From Prorocentrum cordatum (taxonomy: Eukaryota > Sar > Dinophyceae > Prorocentrales > Prorocentraceae), in NCBI GenBank assembly GCA_963575745.1, contig CAUYUJ010019932.1, forward strand, positions 43,501-107,500: a DNA stretch of 64,000 nucleotides. The letters are read 5' to 3'. Shown here one piece after another: positions 51,880 to 61,500 of this stretch. Position numbers and translations under genes: made by a program. The notes beneath the pieces are model-generated. The model saw only the letters and a program-made list of their open reading frames with translations. It had not been told where the DNA came from and did no database searches. The first letter of the stretch is position 1. Every line of letters begins with the position of its first letter.

Positions 51880-52557
51880 TCGATGTATAGACATATATAT
51901 ATATATACATACATGTAGATGTGTATATATATGTGTGTGTACCGATAGCTATGTCTATATACGGATGCACATGTCTAGGTCTATATAGGCATATCAACTG
52001 TATATCCAAACGCATGTTTATACGCACGTATTATGTACACATATACATGCATACATAAACACCTACATGATTCCATACATACATTCAGTTGTACGTACAA
52101 CCATCCAGGCATACATGAATGCGTACATGCATCCATGCCTACATACAGTCATACATGTATACATGCATACATGCGTACGTGCAAACCAACACATCTATAT
52201 ACATATATGTATATACATATATACATAATATGTATGTATACGTGTACAGTCACACGTTCATGTACACACACATCCATATACGCATGCACATATACATGCA
52301 TTCGTATCTGCATCCATACACACACGCAGAATTACAGACTGACTTACGTACATCTAGACAAGCACTTGCACATGTAGATGTTTCTACGTGCATGCATACA
52401 CACATGCACGCAGTCATACATACGCATACGTATGCATACGCACACGCATACACACATCCATACACACCTATAACAACAAGTACCATACCGACCTACCTAC
52501 ACACATACACACGTGCATGCGTACATGCATACACACGTGCATACGTGCATACGTGCA

Positions 52558-52588
<31 letters not shown>

Positions 52589-53000
52589 GTACATACATAC
52601 ATACATACATACATACATACATACAAATACATACTTGCATACACATATAAACACATACACATACACCTGCACATGCATACGTATACATATACATATACCT
52701 ATACATACACGTACACCTACATACACACATACATACATACATACGTACGTACATACATACATGCATGCATGCATGCATGCATGCGTGCATGCGTACATAC
52801 ATACATATATACAAACATACATACATACATACATACATACATACATACATACATACATACACACACATACATACATACATACATACATACATACATACAT
52901 ACATACATACATACGTGCATGCATGCATGCATGCATGCATGCATGCATGCATGCATACATACACATACATACATACATACATACATACATGCATACACAT
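51880..53000. repeat. (CATA)n tetranucleotide satellite, about 1.1 kb
   Basis: ACATACATAC dominates, with CATGCATGC, CACACATA, TATATACA and ACGTGCATAC variants. The purest parts lie at 52555-52625 and 52810-52915. Reading frames are open over most of its length on both strands (YIHTYIHT or MYVCMYVC type). Confidence 0.97.
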
Positions 53001-53600
53001 CCGCGGCTCCATGGATGCGGGGTGATGTTTGTTCGGGGACGTCCCGCGCGAAGCGTATCCATGCGACCGCGCATCCATGGGATACCGCCCCCCAGAATCC
53101 AAACTGCGAACGCGCGGACCCAACACCCTACGAGAAACCATTACCAACGCGCGGCCGCAAGGCCCGTCTCTTGCCCCTGATTCAAATCTGGTGGTCCCGT
53201 GGCCCGACGATTGGCCCTGGGGGCCCAGATCGAGGAGCCACTGCCGGGATTAAGGACATCCTCTCCCAAGAGATCTGGGCCGCCGTCGGCCTTCGTACCA
53301 AAACTCGTGCCTCTGGCGGCCTTTCGGAGCGATCCGCGGGCTCACTGGGAAGCATGCTGGGGTTGGAAACCCTCCTGGACCCGACCACAGCGTCCGTAAA
53401 CCTCCATCCTCCTCCACCTTCGAGAAAATCACACCGTCGGAGACCTGGGCTGAAGGGAAGTCCCCTCCCTCTGTCCCTTCCCCACTGGGAGGGGCACCCC
53501 GCCCCCCCAGGGCCCCCTTCGTCGTCGTCGTCGTCGTCGTCATTTGGGGTCAGCGGCACCAGCCGCGATACCTTCAGAATCAAATCCTCGGAACTCTGCT
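53001..53600. other. no gene recognised; short GTC run
   Basis: TCCATGGATGCG and GCGCATCCATGGGAT form a distant inverted pair near 53010 and 53080. A (GTC)n run lies at 53519-53540. Otherwise unassigned. Confidence 0.4.
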
Positions 53601-53627
53601 GAGCAGGGGACCGACCGTCCCAGCATT

Positions 53628-53801
53628 CCTATAGTCCTACCACGAAGCGTTCGAACCCAGAAATGTTCTAAGAACAAAAACCATGTTCTTAGAACATGAG
53701 CCAGACGTGATACAACAAGACAGCCCCAGCCAGAAAGGCTCTAAGAACATTTCGTGGGAACCACAAAAAGGTTCTTAGAACCTTGTTTGGTAGGGCCATA
53801 G
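53628..53801 (+). mobile_element. family G MITE-like element, copy 3 (complete)
   Basis: CTATAGTCCTACCA (53628-53641) and TGGTAGGGCCATAG (53788-53801) are inverted ends with one mismatch. The interior repeats GTTCTTAGAAC twice and contains ACAGCCCCAGCCAGAAAGG and CATTTCGTGGGAACCAC. The upstream flank GAGCAGGGGACCGACCGTCC is shared with copies 1, 2 and 4. Family H follows at once. Confidence 0.85.
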
Positions 53802-53802
53802 T

Positions 53803-54036
53803 AGAGGCCTCCTAGATGGGGTCCGAGTAGGTGGGGTCGTGGGATCGCGCCGCATCGCCAGTGCATCGCCGATGCATCGGCAATGCATCGGCGATGCATC
53901 GGCGACGCCGGCGTGGGGAAGCACAGCCTCCCCATCGAGCCGCATCGCCCATGCATCGCCGGTGCACCGCCGATGCATCGGCGATGCGCGGTGCGAGCCT
54001 CCGACCCCATCTCCTCCGACCCCCTCTGGGAGGCCG
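53803..54036 (+). mobile_element. family H repeat, copy 3
   Basis: CCTCCTAGATGGGGTCCGAG at the left and TCCGACCCCCTCTGGGAGG at the right. GATGCATCGGCAATGCATCG and CATCGCCGATGCATCGGC fill the interior. Confidence 0.78.
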
Positions 54037-54054
54037 AGACGTAGGCGAGCCAGG

Positions 54055-54262
54055 ACGCTTCGCCGCTGCTCGACTCCGCGAGGAGGGCGAGCCGGCCGTG
54101 GCACAGCGGCCGCGGCAGCGGCAGAGGCGGCGGCCGCTCGCGGGCGCTCCTCGCGGGCCGCCGCGGGCGGCGGCCCCGCGCTGGGCGCCTCCGACGGCGC
54201 CGCGGGGCTGCGGGCGGAGGCGGCGCGGAGGCCGGCGGAGCGGCCCTGGCGGCCGTGGGAAG
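54055..54262. other. GC-rich island, possible exon remnant
   Basis: CTTCGCCGCTGCTCGACTCC at its left edge resembles the CCACTGCTCGACGGTC motif of 43 and 45 kb. Alanine/arginine-rich frames are open on both strands. Unassigned. Confidence 0.12.
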
Positions 54263-54275
54263 GGGGCAAACAAAC

Positions 54276-54468
54276 CTACGGCAGGTTCGTGTCGTGCCGA
54301 CCCCGGCGTTGGTCTCTGACATCGCGTAGATCGTTCAACCTTGAACGATCGGCGGCTTGTCGATAGCCAGATCATTCCATGTAGGCCGATTCTAGGCCAC
54401 TAGCGGCGTTCAACCTTGAACGCCCGCGGCGGGGTCGCCGCCGGTCGACACGACGTGAACCTACCGTA
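54276..54468. mobile_element. family K fold-back element, copy 2
   Basis: CTACGGCAGGTTCGTGTCGT and GACACGACGTGAACCTACCG are inverted ends. Inside, GATCGTTCAACCTTGAACGA and GCGTTCAACCTTGAACGC are near-perfect palindromes. Confidence 0.8.
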
Positions 54469-54654
54469 CCTCGCGTTTGACCACCCTCGCTTCCAAGAGA
54501 TACCAGGCGATGCCAAACCACGGCCTGCACTGGTCAGGCCGCTCGACGAGGAGGCGCGTGGTGGTGTGACTCGGTTTTGCCTGGAAGCGAGAGCGGGGTA
54601 GGTATAATTCACGCTCTGAGTGGGGCGGCACGGGGGCGGAGATCGGCGACGAAG

Positions 54655-54870
54655 CTCACGATGCTCCAAGCTACTTTTTAGCCCCGCTCACCAGAAAGGA
54701 CGTCGAGCGCCAGGAAAAAAACACACGAAACTCAAGGGTGTTCACGCGTCGGGCCCTGGGAGACACTCGCCCGACACTGCTGCGACACTGTTTCGACACT
54801 CTTTTGACACCTTTCTGGGTGCTCGAAATTATTTCTGGGATGTGGTCCAACATAAGACGAAGTGATGTTG
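54655..54870 (-). mobile_element. family B MITE-like element, copy 3
   Basis: On the minus strand CCAGAAATAATTTCGAGCAC begins at 54838 and GGCGCTCGACGTCCTTTCTG closes near 54691. The interior contains CACTTTTTCGA-like GTGTCGAAACAGTGTCGC and GTCTCCCAGGGCCC. Confidence 0.82.
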
Positions 54871-55833
54871 TGTTGGCGCTATGTTACCAGGACGAGAAGG
54901 ACGTCACTCGGGCTGGTGTGTGCGCGTATGCGTGTTCTTGTGGGCGCCTCGAAGTGGACCCACTTGCGGCCCAGAGAGCGCCACTGACGCGCCCCCAAAT
55001 TCAGGAGGAGGTGCGGACAATGATGCGTTCATGGATTTCCATGGATTGCTGGGACTTCCTCATGTCTCACACGGGCTCCAGAAACGAGAGCCGCTAGACA
55101 CGCCGACGCGCAAAAAACTGAGCTCGAAACTTCCCGCGCGTCCAAGGATTCTGCGGCCGAGTTTAGGGCCTTTGTCAAGCCTACTCATCCGCCTTCTTGT
55201 TGCCCACCTCCCAAACGCACATCCGTTCCTCAAATCCTAACCTACGGGCCTGGCCCAGCCGCCATCTCCGGGTCCTGATCGGGGCCCCTCTCCCAACTGT
55301 CCTGGGCGGCTTGGCAGTCCGCCGCGGCACCCATCGCGTCTGGACCCGCCGCAGCCGCGGCGCCGGCGCGGGCGGTCGCCTTGACGACAAACACAACCCG
55401 GCGCCGCACCGTGGGCGGCTCAGCAGCGGTCTGCACGGCAGGCCCCATCCACGCTCGGACCAGAATCGGCAGAAGACGAAACTAAGCCAACGGGTCTGTC
55501 GCGCCTGGCCCGCCGGCGCGCGGGCGCAACCAGAGCGCGCCTGCACCGCGGCCAGTGCACGCAGGGCTCGGCCAACGCAATCCAGCCCTGGAAAGCGGAC
55601 AGATCGGCAGCTGGCGGAGGCGCGGACGCGGCGACGTCAAACCACCGCGCCTCATTCACTGATATTGTCTGGGGAAACCAGGGAGGAAGCCGGGTCCGAT
55701 CGCGCCGCATCATCCGCCCCGTCTCGTCCCGCTCGGCAGCGGCCCCCCTGGGGCGCGACCGCACTCGCCGGGGCGCCATGGCTTACACTCAGAAGCAGTC
55801 CAAACCAAACCCCGAGGAAAACATGACGCAACG
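54871..55833. other. mostly low-repeat DNA, no gene recognised
   Basis: A + frame at 54881-55240 (119 codons, containing DNDAFMDFHGLLGL and LDTPTRKKLSSKL) and another at 55197-55826 overlap frames on the minus strand. Composition is protein-like in places but no domain is evident. Confidence 0.3.
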
Positions 55834-56088
55834 ATGTCGCCTTCATTGGCTGAGCCGCGCTCAAACACGCTCCAAGACTGGAAGCGATGCCAAGGAATTC
55901 TGAAAACGCATTGGAAATCAGGAGACCCCTGCCAGAACAAACTAAAAGCTGCCAAGACTTTCATCAGGCAATCCGATCAAGAACTGAGAAGACCTTCAGA
56001 ACTGCCCTTGGCGACAGGCTGCCCATCTGACTTCATTGTATGCATTCCTTCCAGAGACCGATTTAAGAATTACTCACTTGCTCTGTGA
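55834..56088 (+). CDS. candidate 84-codon open frame, function unknown
   Basis: An ATG-started frame of 84 codons reads MSPSLAEPRSNTLQDWKRCQ, GILKTHWKSGDPCQNKLKAA, KTFIRQSDQELRRPSELPLA, TGCPSDFIVCIPSRDRFKNY and SLAL, then stop. It has balanced composition, low repetitiveness and lower GC than its flanks, the features I would expect of a real small protein or terminal exon. No domain or signal peptide is recognised, and no splice or polyadenylation signal was identified. It could be an exon of a gene whose other exons are not visible. Confidence 0.25.
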   Translation: MSPSLAEPRSNTLQDWKRCQGILKTHWKSGDPCQNKLKAAKTFIRQSDQELRRPSELPLATGCPSDFIVCIPSRDRFKNYSLAL

Positions 56089-56089
56089 G

Positions 56090-56230
56090 CGGTAGCTCTC
56101 TGTGACCCTCGACGCATGCACTGGTGCGATCCTCTCTGTGATCCTCTGTGCAGCCCTCCACGTGATCCTCTCCGTGATCTCTGCCACTCCAATCCTTCTG
56201 AGCCCGATCGGCCTGTGAGTGTTCCAAGGG
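56090..56230 (+). repeat. GTGATCCTCTC degenerate repeat
   Basis: CTCTGTGACCCTCGACG, CGATCCTCTCTGTGATCC, CACGTGATCCTCTCCGTGAT at 10-30 base spacing. 56231-56570 holds nothing recognised. Confidence 0.55.
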
Positions 56231-56571
56231 CGCCTGACGTCCCGCTTCGCGCAGCGCGATCAACTTCGCGCCAGCGCGCCGCCCCCCAGGGCAGAGAAAG
56301 AGCATGAGGAATCAGGGCCGAACCGCGAAGCGCGGATCACCTCGCGCCCTCGAGGGGCGCCCTTGTGATTCGGGGGCGCCGCAGTCCTGCGCGAAGACTC
56401 CTGGTGTTTGGGCGTGGCTTAATGGGGGGGTCGTAGATGGGGGGGTCAAAGACGGTCTCCTTTCGTGCCCCTCTCGGGCCCCTCCAGGAGTCCAGAACGC
56501 GCTCCACGCCGGGAGGGGGACACTCCCGCGATTTGTTGCTTCGAAGGAACTGCCATGCCCAACTTCCTCTG

Positions 56572-57950
56572 AGCAGGGACCGACCGTCCCAGCATTCCTA
56601 TAGTCCTACCACGAAATGTTCTTAGAACCCAAAAACGATCTAATGAACAAAACAAGGTTCTTAGAACAGAAACCCGATGTGCTAAAACAAGATTGCCCCA
56701 GTGCGACCCTACCTAGAAGTTGGAGCCCCTGGGAAAGCAGCATTAGTTGCTATGCTATGCTATGCTATGCTATACTATACCATGATATGCTGCGCTATGC
56801 TATGCGATGATATGCTATGCTATGATATGCTGCGCTATGCTATGATATGCTATGCTATGCTATGCTGCGCTGTGTTATGTTAAGCTATGCTATGCTATGC
56901 TATGCTAAGCTGCGCTATGCTATGCTATGCTATGATATGCTATGTTATGCTATGCTGCGCTATGCTATGTTATGCTATGATTGGCTATGTTATGCTATGC
57001 TATGCTAATGCAGCGCTGCGCTATGCGAAGCTAAGCTAAGCTAAGCTAACCCTCTAGGCAGAGCCTAGGTAGGGAATTACACCAATGCTAGTCCTGCTTG
57101 CGGGGGCTCCGGTCCAGCCATCGAGGCTAGCTCGGCATCTGTCGCACATTGCTTTTGCATTGCCTTTCCTTTGCTTTGCTTTTGCTTTTGCTTTGCTGTG
57201 CGTTGCGTTGCTTGCGCTTTGCTTTGCTGTCGCTGCTGTTGCTTTGCCTTTGCTTTGCTGCTATGCTATGCTATGCTCTGCTATGCTATGCTATGCTATG
57301 CTGCGCTGTACTATGCTGTGCTGTGCTGTGCTGCGCTATGCTATGCTACACTGCGCTATGCTATGCTATGCTGGGCTATGCTATGATATGCTATGCTGCG
57401 ATATGCTATGCTACGCTATGCTATGCTGTGCTCTGCTATGTTAAAGCTCAGCGAAGCTAAGATGAAGGTAAGCTAAGCTAAGATAGTGCAGCGCTGCGCT
57501 ATGCTAAGTTAAGCTAAGCTAACCCTCTAAGCATAGCCTAGGTAGGGAATTACACCCATGCTATGATATGCGATGCTGCGCTATGCTATGCTGCGCTACG
57601 CTATGCTATGCTGTGCTCTGCTATGCTAAAGCTCAGCGAAGCTGATATGAAGGTAAGCTAGCTAAGATAAACCTGAGCTAAGATGAAGCTAAGCCAAGCT
57701 AATATGAAATAAGCTAAGCTAAGATGAGATAAGCAACGCTAAGCTAAGGGGACGTAACTGGGGGAACCGCGGGCCGGATACTGGGGGAACCGCCCGGGGC
57801 GTTGAACACTGCCCGGCCCTTTAAGCATACCGAGTAAGAACCCTTCTAGGCAGAGCCTAGGTAGGGAACAGTCCCAACCAGGAAGGTTCTAAGAAAATGT
57901 TGTGGGAACCGCAAGAAAAGTTCTTGGAACACTGCCTGGTAGGACTATAG
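56572..57950 (+). mobile_element. family G element, copy 4, split by a satellite-bearing insertion
   Basis: The left half (CGACCGTCCCAGCATTCC, CTATAGTCCTACCACGAAAT, AAGGTTCTTAGAACAG, AGATTGCCCCAG) ends near 56706. The right half resumes near 57867 with CAGTCCCAACCAGGAAGGTT, TTGTGGGAACCGCAAG and the inverted end TGGTAGGACTATAG (57937-57950). Joined on paper the halves align with copy 3; only landmark words are quoted here. Confidence 0.82.
56707..57866. mobile_element. insertion bounded by CCCTACCTAG/CTAGGTAGGG carrying TATGC satellite
   Basis: The insert begins CCCTACCTAGAAG and ends CTTCTAGGCAGAGCCTAGGTAGGG-like, i.e. inverted 10-bp ends. Inside, TATGC/GCTAA pentamers form three modules (ending near 57075, 57548 and 57866), each finishing with GCTAAGCTAACCCTCTAGGC and GCCTAGGTAGGG. 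A TTTGCT-rich stretch lies at 57148-57260. The insert therefore looks like a mobile element whose body is largely satellite. Confidence 0.7.
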
Positions 57951-58029
57951 GCACGCCAAGACGCTTTCGAAGATCTTCTGACCCGGGTCATTCCAGACCC
58001 CGGTCAGCAGGAAGCCAAAAACTGAAATG

Positions 58030-58200
58030 CTGGGAAAAAACTGCAACGCAGGTCTTCGCAAACCCGGGTCAGCCAATAGGCGCGGCCGCCTCGCGGCCAC
58101 GAGCGGCTCGCTGACCCGGGTCAGCCAGAGGGGGTCTTCGCAGTCTCCTGCAGGATCCGGCGCCCTGGCTGACCCCCCGTCTGGTTTACGAGGCGCTGTG
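58030..58200. repeat. GACCCGGGTC palindrome repeats
   Basis: TGACCCGGGTCAGCC occurs near 58111 and related ACCCGGGTCATTCC, CAGACCCCGGTCAGC and AACCCGGGTCAGCC nearby. CTTCGCAAACCC and CTTCGCAGTCTCC accompany them. Confidence 0.65.
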
Positions 58201-58364
58201 CGCTGAAACTCCTGTGCGCTGACAGGCAAACCCTGCGCGATGTGCCGCGTCCTGGCGGCTCTGGGCTTTGGGGGCTCCCAGGAGGCTTACGGACCACGCA
58301 CTTGCAACCCAGGGTAGGGTCGTTTTTTTCACCCCTCAGTCTGCACGGACCCCCGTCTCGAGGC

Positions 58365-58500
58365 CCACGACGCTTCGCCACTGCTTGACCTCCCGGCCCG
58401 CTCCCAGCGGCCTTCGGGCTGCTGCACGCCCGCTCGCGCTCGGCCGCGGAGGCGCCGACCAGCGCGCGGGAGGCCGCGACGGTGGCCAGGTCCTCGCGCC
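58365..58500 (-). other. conserved peptide island, second copy
   Basis: Minus strand frame reads EDLATVAASRALVGASAAER then ERACSSPKAAGS, matching the 25.7 kb island over about 30 residues. Downstream the frame continues open as QAVAKRRGPRD, where a CCACTGCTTGAC motif lies in another frame. No family recognised. Confidence 0.3.
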
Positions 58501-58547
58501 GCGGCCCCCGCGCGCGTCTCGCGGGGGCGGCAGTGGATGACTACCTA

Positions 58548-58696
58548 CCAAACCACCCCAACCCAACCCGAAGACCCGAATTTCGGGTTGGGGGGGGGGT
58601 ACGGGCTTCATGTGTGTTTTCTCAACGTTCCCCGACCCCCCCCAACTGGAAATGGAGGGCAAATTGGGGCCTTCGGGTTGGGTTGGGGTGGTTTGG
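58548..58696. mobile_element. fold-back element with 26-bp perfect arms
   Basis: CCAAACCACCCCAACCCAAC plus CCGAAG at the left is exactly complementary to CTTCGG plus GTTGGGTTGGGGTGGTTTGG at the right. A small inner palindrome CCCGAATTTCGGG follows the left arm. Single copy in the window. Confidence 0.8.
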
Positions 58697-58704
58697 TGGG
58701 CGGT

Positions 58705-59095
58705 GAGTGGAGCGACGACCAAAAGCTTGTCTTACGCGAGGTGACATAGCGTTGTGGATGCCATGACAATGGGCACTCCACTAATCCTACCACTGAACTG
58801 CTTAGCACGTGTAAAAACATGTTCTAAACGTGTTTCAAACATGCTTCTACATATCTAAAACGTGTTCGAAACATGTCCTAGACACCTGGAAATAATTTGG
58901 CAGCATGCTTCCTCTCCATTACATCGGCTTCCACACACGTAGCGACATCACGCGGCGGCTTGCGCGGGCCGCCGGCGCGGCACGCCACATTCGAAGCGCG
59001 GGCGCTTCCGCGCGACCTTACGCGGGCAGCTCACGCGCCGATGCCGGCGCAGACGACCCCCTTTGTTTTCCGTCACTCAATGGGCTCCGTACCCA
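58705..59095 (+). repeat. family W repeat, copy 2, interrupted
   Basis: GTCTTACGCGAGGTGACATA to TAGCG (58751), then after an inserted element TAGCGACATCACGCGGCGG, GCTTGCGCGGGCCGCC, CGCGACCTTACGCGGGCAGC and CCGGCGCAGACG follow the 12.2 kb copy. Confidence 0.75.
58752..58939. mobile_element. 188-bp inserted element with TAGCG duplication
   Basis: TAGCG at 58747-58751 and again at 58940-58944 flanks the insert, which is absent from the sister W copy at 12.2 kb. Ends TGTGGATGCCATGACAATGG and CCATTACATCGGCTTCCACA are imperfect inverted repeats. The interior has GTTCTAAACGTGTTTCAAAC and CTAATCCTACCACTGAAC, faintly like family G. Confidence 0.8.
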
Positions 59096-59279
59096 CAGGC
59101 TCGCGGGTCGGGCCCCGGGGCCGCGTCGTTCCGCGGAGGCGGGGCGGTTTCTCGCCGAGGTGGCCCGCGCGGAACGGAGTCCAAACCGCTGGGGCGCGGA
59201 TGTGGTCACCTTCGCCGCTCGTGGGCCTTCTGTTGCATCCTCGGGGGGTCCTCGTCTGTCCCCGTGGCGGCCCTCTCCG

Positions 59280-59395
59280 CGTCGAATCCGCGCCGAATCC
59301 ATGTCGGCCTCGTCGGATCCGTGTCGAGTCCGTGCCGAATCCGCGTCGAGCCCACGCCAGACCCGCGTCGAGTCCGCATCGAGCCCGCGCCTGGC
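59280..59395 (+). repeat. GTCGAGTCCGC 12-mer repeat
   Basis: GTCGAATCCGCGCCGAATCC, GTGTCGAGTCCGTGCC and GCGTCGAGTCCGCATCGAGC, period about 12-15. 59096-59279 shows nothing recognised. Confidence 0.75.
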
Positions 59396-59499
59396 ACTGG
59401 ACAGGACACCACTTTTCGAGACAGACGAAGTCCCCCGAAGATGCAACGTGATGAGCCCCCTCGTGAGCGTCGGGCGCCGTCCGGCCGCGCCGTCTGCCC

Positions 59500-59850
59500 T
59501 CCCCAGGCCCCCTCGCGGTGTGAGAACGAAGCCTGGGGTTCGCTGCTGCTGTGCAGCCTCTCCGTGCCGCTGCGCCTCGCCGAGAGCGCTGTGGCCAGAC
59601 GGCCAAGGCGCAACCTTGTGCGCAAGATTCGTCTTGCCGATTCTCGGCCACTTGAAACCCCCCTCGCGTCGTCAATAAGAAACCGCGGACACAGATCTCA
59701 GACACTGTTTGTTCGATCCGGTCGATCTTCCTCGAATTGGGCCCCCCCTCGCGTTGTGAAAAAGAGACCACGGACGCAGATCTCAGACAATGTCTTTTCA
59801 ACCCGGTCGCTCTTCCTCGAGTGGGGCCTTCCCAGGGCCCGCTATCGAGC
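59500..59850 (+). repeat. ~85-bp tandem repeat, 2-3 copies
   Basis: CCCTCGCGTCGTCAATAAGA at 59661 and CCCTCGCGTTGTGAAAAAGA at 59746 are each followed by ACAGATCTCAGACACTGTTT-type and CGATCTTCCTCGA-type sequence. A trimmed copy starts near 59505. 59851-60114 holds nothing recognised. Confidence 0.7.
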
Positions 59851-60114
59851 CCCAGGATAATTCCTAATCATTTTCGGGCGAAAAAGTAGCCCTGGGGGAG
59901 GTCGGGACCTCTCATTGAAAAAACAGATCGTCAGACGTCTGGGGAGGATGCGCGCGTAAAGTCTCCGCCCCCGGTGGCCTCCACGGGGCCGTAGAGCCGG
60001 AACAGAAGCGGCTCAAGAGGAGAAGCCGGCCCTGAGGGGGGAAGACCTGCGGCGGCAGTGGGAAAGCTGCGGCGGGAAGGGGCACGGGTGGCAAGGGGAG
60101 TGTTACTTTGGGAG

Positions 60115-60256
60115 GCCACTCGCGAAGCCTACCCCTACCCCCACAATTTCTGAGGGGGAGGGTGGGGGTTCACTTCGCTCGGGAACTCCCGCACGAGGTG
60201 AGCCCCACCCGCCCCCTCAGAAATCTTGGGGGGTAGGGGTGGGGTTCGCATGTGGC
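60115..60256. mobile_element. family J long palindrome, copy 2
   Basis: CCTACCCCTACCCCCACAAT, CTGAGGGGGAGGGTGGGG and TTCACTTCGCTCGGGAACTC face GGTGAGCCCCACCC, CCCCTCAGAAATCTTGGGG and GTAGGGGTGGGGTTCGCATG. More mismatched than copy 1. Confidence 0.82.
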
Positions 60257-60260
60257 CCCC

Positions 60261-60467
60261 TAGTTGTGTTGTCCCCATCCTACTTGAGGACCGCATCCCA
60301 GAAATAGGTTCGAGCACTCGGAAACGTGTCAAAAGAGTGTCGGAGCAGTGTCGGGTGAATGTCTCCCAGGACCCGACACGTGAAAACCCTTGAGTTTCGG
60401 TACTTTTTTTCGGCGCTCGAAATTCTTTGTGGTGATCAAGGCTAAAGTAGGTTGGAGCATCATAAGA
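60261..60467 (+). mobile_element. family B MITE-like element, copy 4
   Basis: CCCAGAAATAGGTTCGAGCA and GCGCTCGAAATTCTTTGTGG are imperfect inverted ends. The interior CAGTGTCGGGTGAATGTCTC and TGAGTTTCGGTACTTTTTTT agrees with the other copies. It abuts family J. Confidence 0.8.
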
Positions 60468-60523
60468 GGAGTGGCGAGGAGACCACCTCTTCCTCCTCAT
60501 CGCCGTCGCGCTCCGGGCACGGT

Positions 60524-60890
60524 GATGTTGGCAAATGGCCGTTGCTTTTGTCATGACGAAGATCGTTGGAATATCCGACGAAGGACACGTGTCTCTTGCG
60601 TGGTGGCGAACATCAATACGTTTACTACAGGTGGTGGCGACCGCGCCGTTCTCGTGCATCAGACTTTGACACGGTCCGTTGGACATGCAATTGCTTGGAT
60701 GTACCGACGCCGTGTTTTCCCACTCCTAAGCAGAAACGGCAAGAAACATGAATGGCCATGGCAATTCTACGAAAAACACTGTGATCCGTGTGCAGTTCAA
60801 ACCACAACGCGCAGAAGGTTATATGAAGGTTGTATAAAGACGCTCGCGACTAGAACCGCTCGTGGCGCAAAGGGTACACGTGCATCCTAA
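60524..60890 (+). CDS. candidate 121-codon open frame, function unknown
   Basis: From an ATG near 60524 a frame reads MLANGRCFCHDEDRWNIRRR, SCVVANINTFTTGGGDRAVL, AIAWMYRRRVFPLLSRNGKK, WPWQFYEKHCDPC and LYEGCIKTLATRTARG, then stop. Its composition is balanced and the DNA is not repetitive. The frame runs open upstream into family B, so the start is uncertain, and a second + frame of 44 codons overlaps it. No domain is recognised. Confidence 0.18.
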
Positions 60891-61101
60891 ACCTCGCCTG
60901 GCACTGTTGGTGAACCAAGGCGCGCCATAGACCTTGCAATTCCTCGGGGAGCCACGAACAGACGCCACGAGCGTGAGACATGCAACCTACCTATCTTTCT
61001 CCGCCCTTTTCATCATCCTCGGTGTAACCGCTTCAATTATCGTCGCCTTTGGACCGCTTTCCTCCTGCATGTTTGTCGCCACATGCTTGTCATATACTTA
61101 G
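60891..61101. other. nothing recognised
   Basis: Ordinary DNA with a T- and C-rich patch near 61000-61060. Confidence 0.35.
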
Positions 61102-61252
61102 GTCGGGCATGTCCCCCTACAGGCGGACTTTGGACGACAAATCATGAATACCCCACAAATATTCCAAAATAGTAGAAAATAATCAAAACATCGTCCCTAG
61201 ACTATTTTTTGACCATCATTGAGTTTTCCTCCTGTGGAGGGACATGCCCGAC
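61102..61252. mobile_element. family E MITE-like element, copy 2
   Basis: GTCGGGCATGTCCC (61102-61115) and GGGACATGCCCGAC (61239-61252) are perfect 14-bp inverted ends, extended imperfectly by CCTACAGG / CCTGTGGA. The AT-rich interior contains CCACAAATATTCCAAAATAG and CATCGTCCCTAGACTATTT. Confidence 0.9.
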
Positions 61253-61500
61253 TGGATCATACACGCGTCGTGCAGCCAGTGCCCTCGTGAACCTGAGGCA
61301 TGGTCCTCGGGAAGACATTCCGTACTCGGGTCTGGGCCGCTTGCCAGCTCACAGGCGAGCCGCCGACCCTTCGGCGCGTGTGAGACGCTGGCGTCGTCTT
61401 CGTCGCCGTCGCCGCCAGTCCCGAGCGAATTGAGGAACGAACGTGGAAAAGAAACGTCGTAATTAGTTCGGTTCCCTTCAGTTTCCCTTCCCTGACCAAG
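61253..61500. other. nothing recognised
   Basis: A + frame (containing EAWSSGRHSVLGSGPLAS) ends near 61462; no family, no supporting signals. Confidence 0.25.

Noticed and set aside
52119-53180. 353- and 404-codon frames over the CATA satellite
   Set aside because: A four-base repeat without stop words is open in all phases. The YIHTYIHT/MYVCMYVC translations carry no information beyond the repeat.
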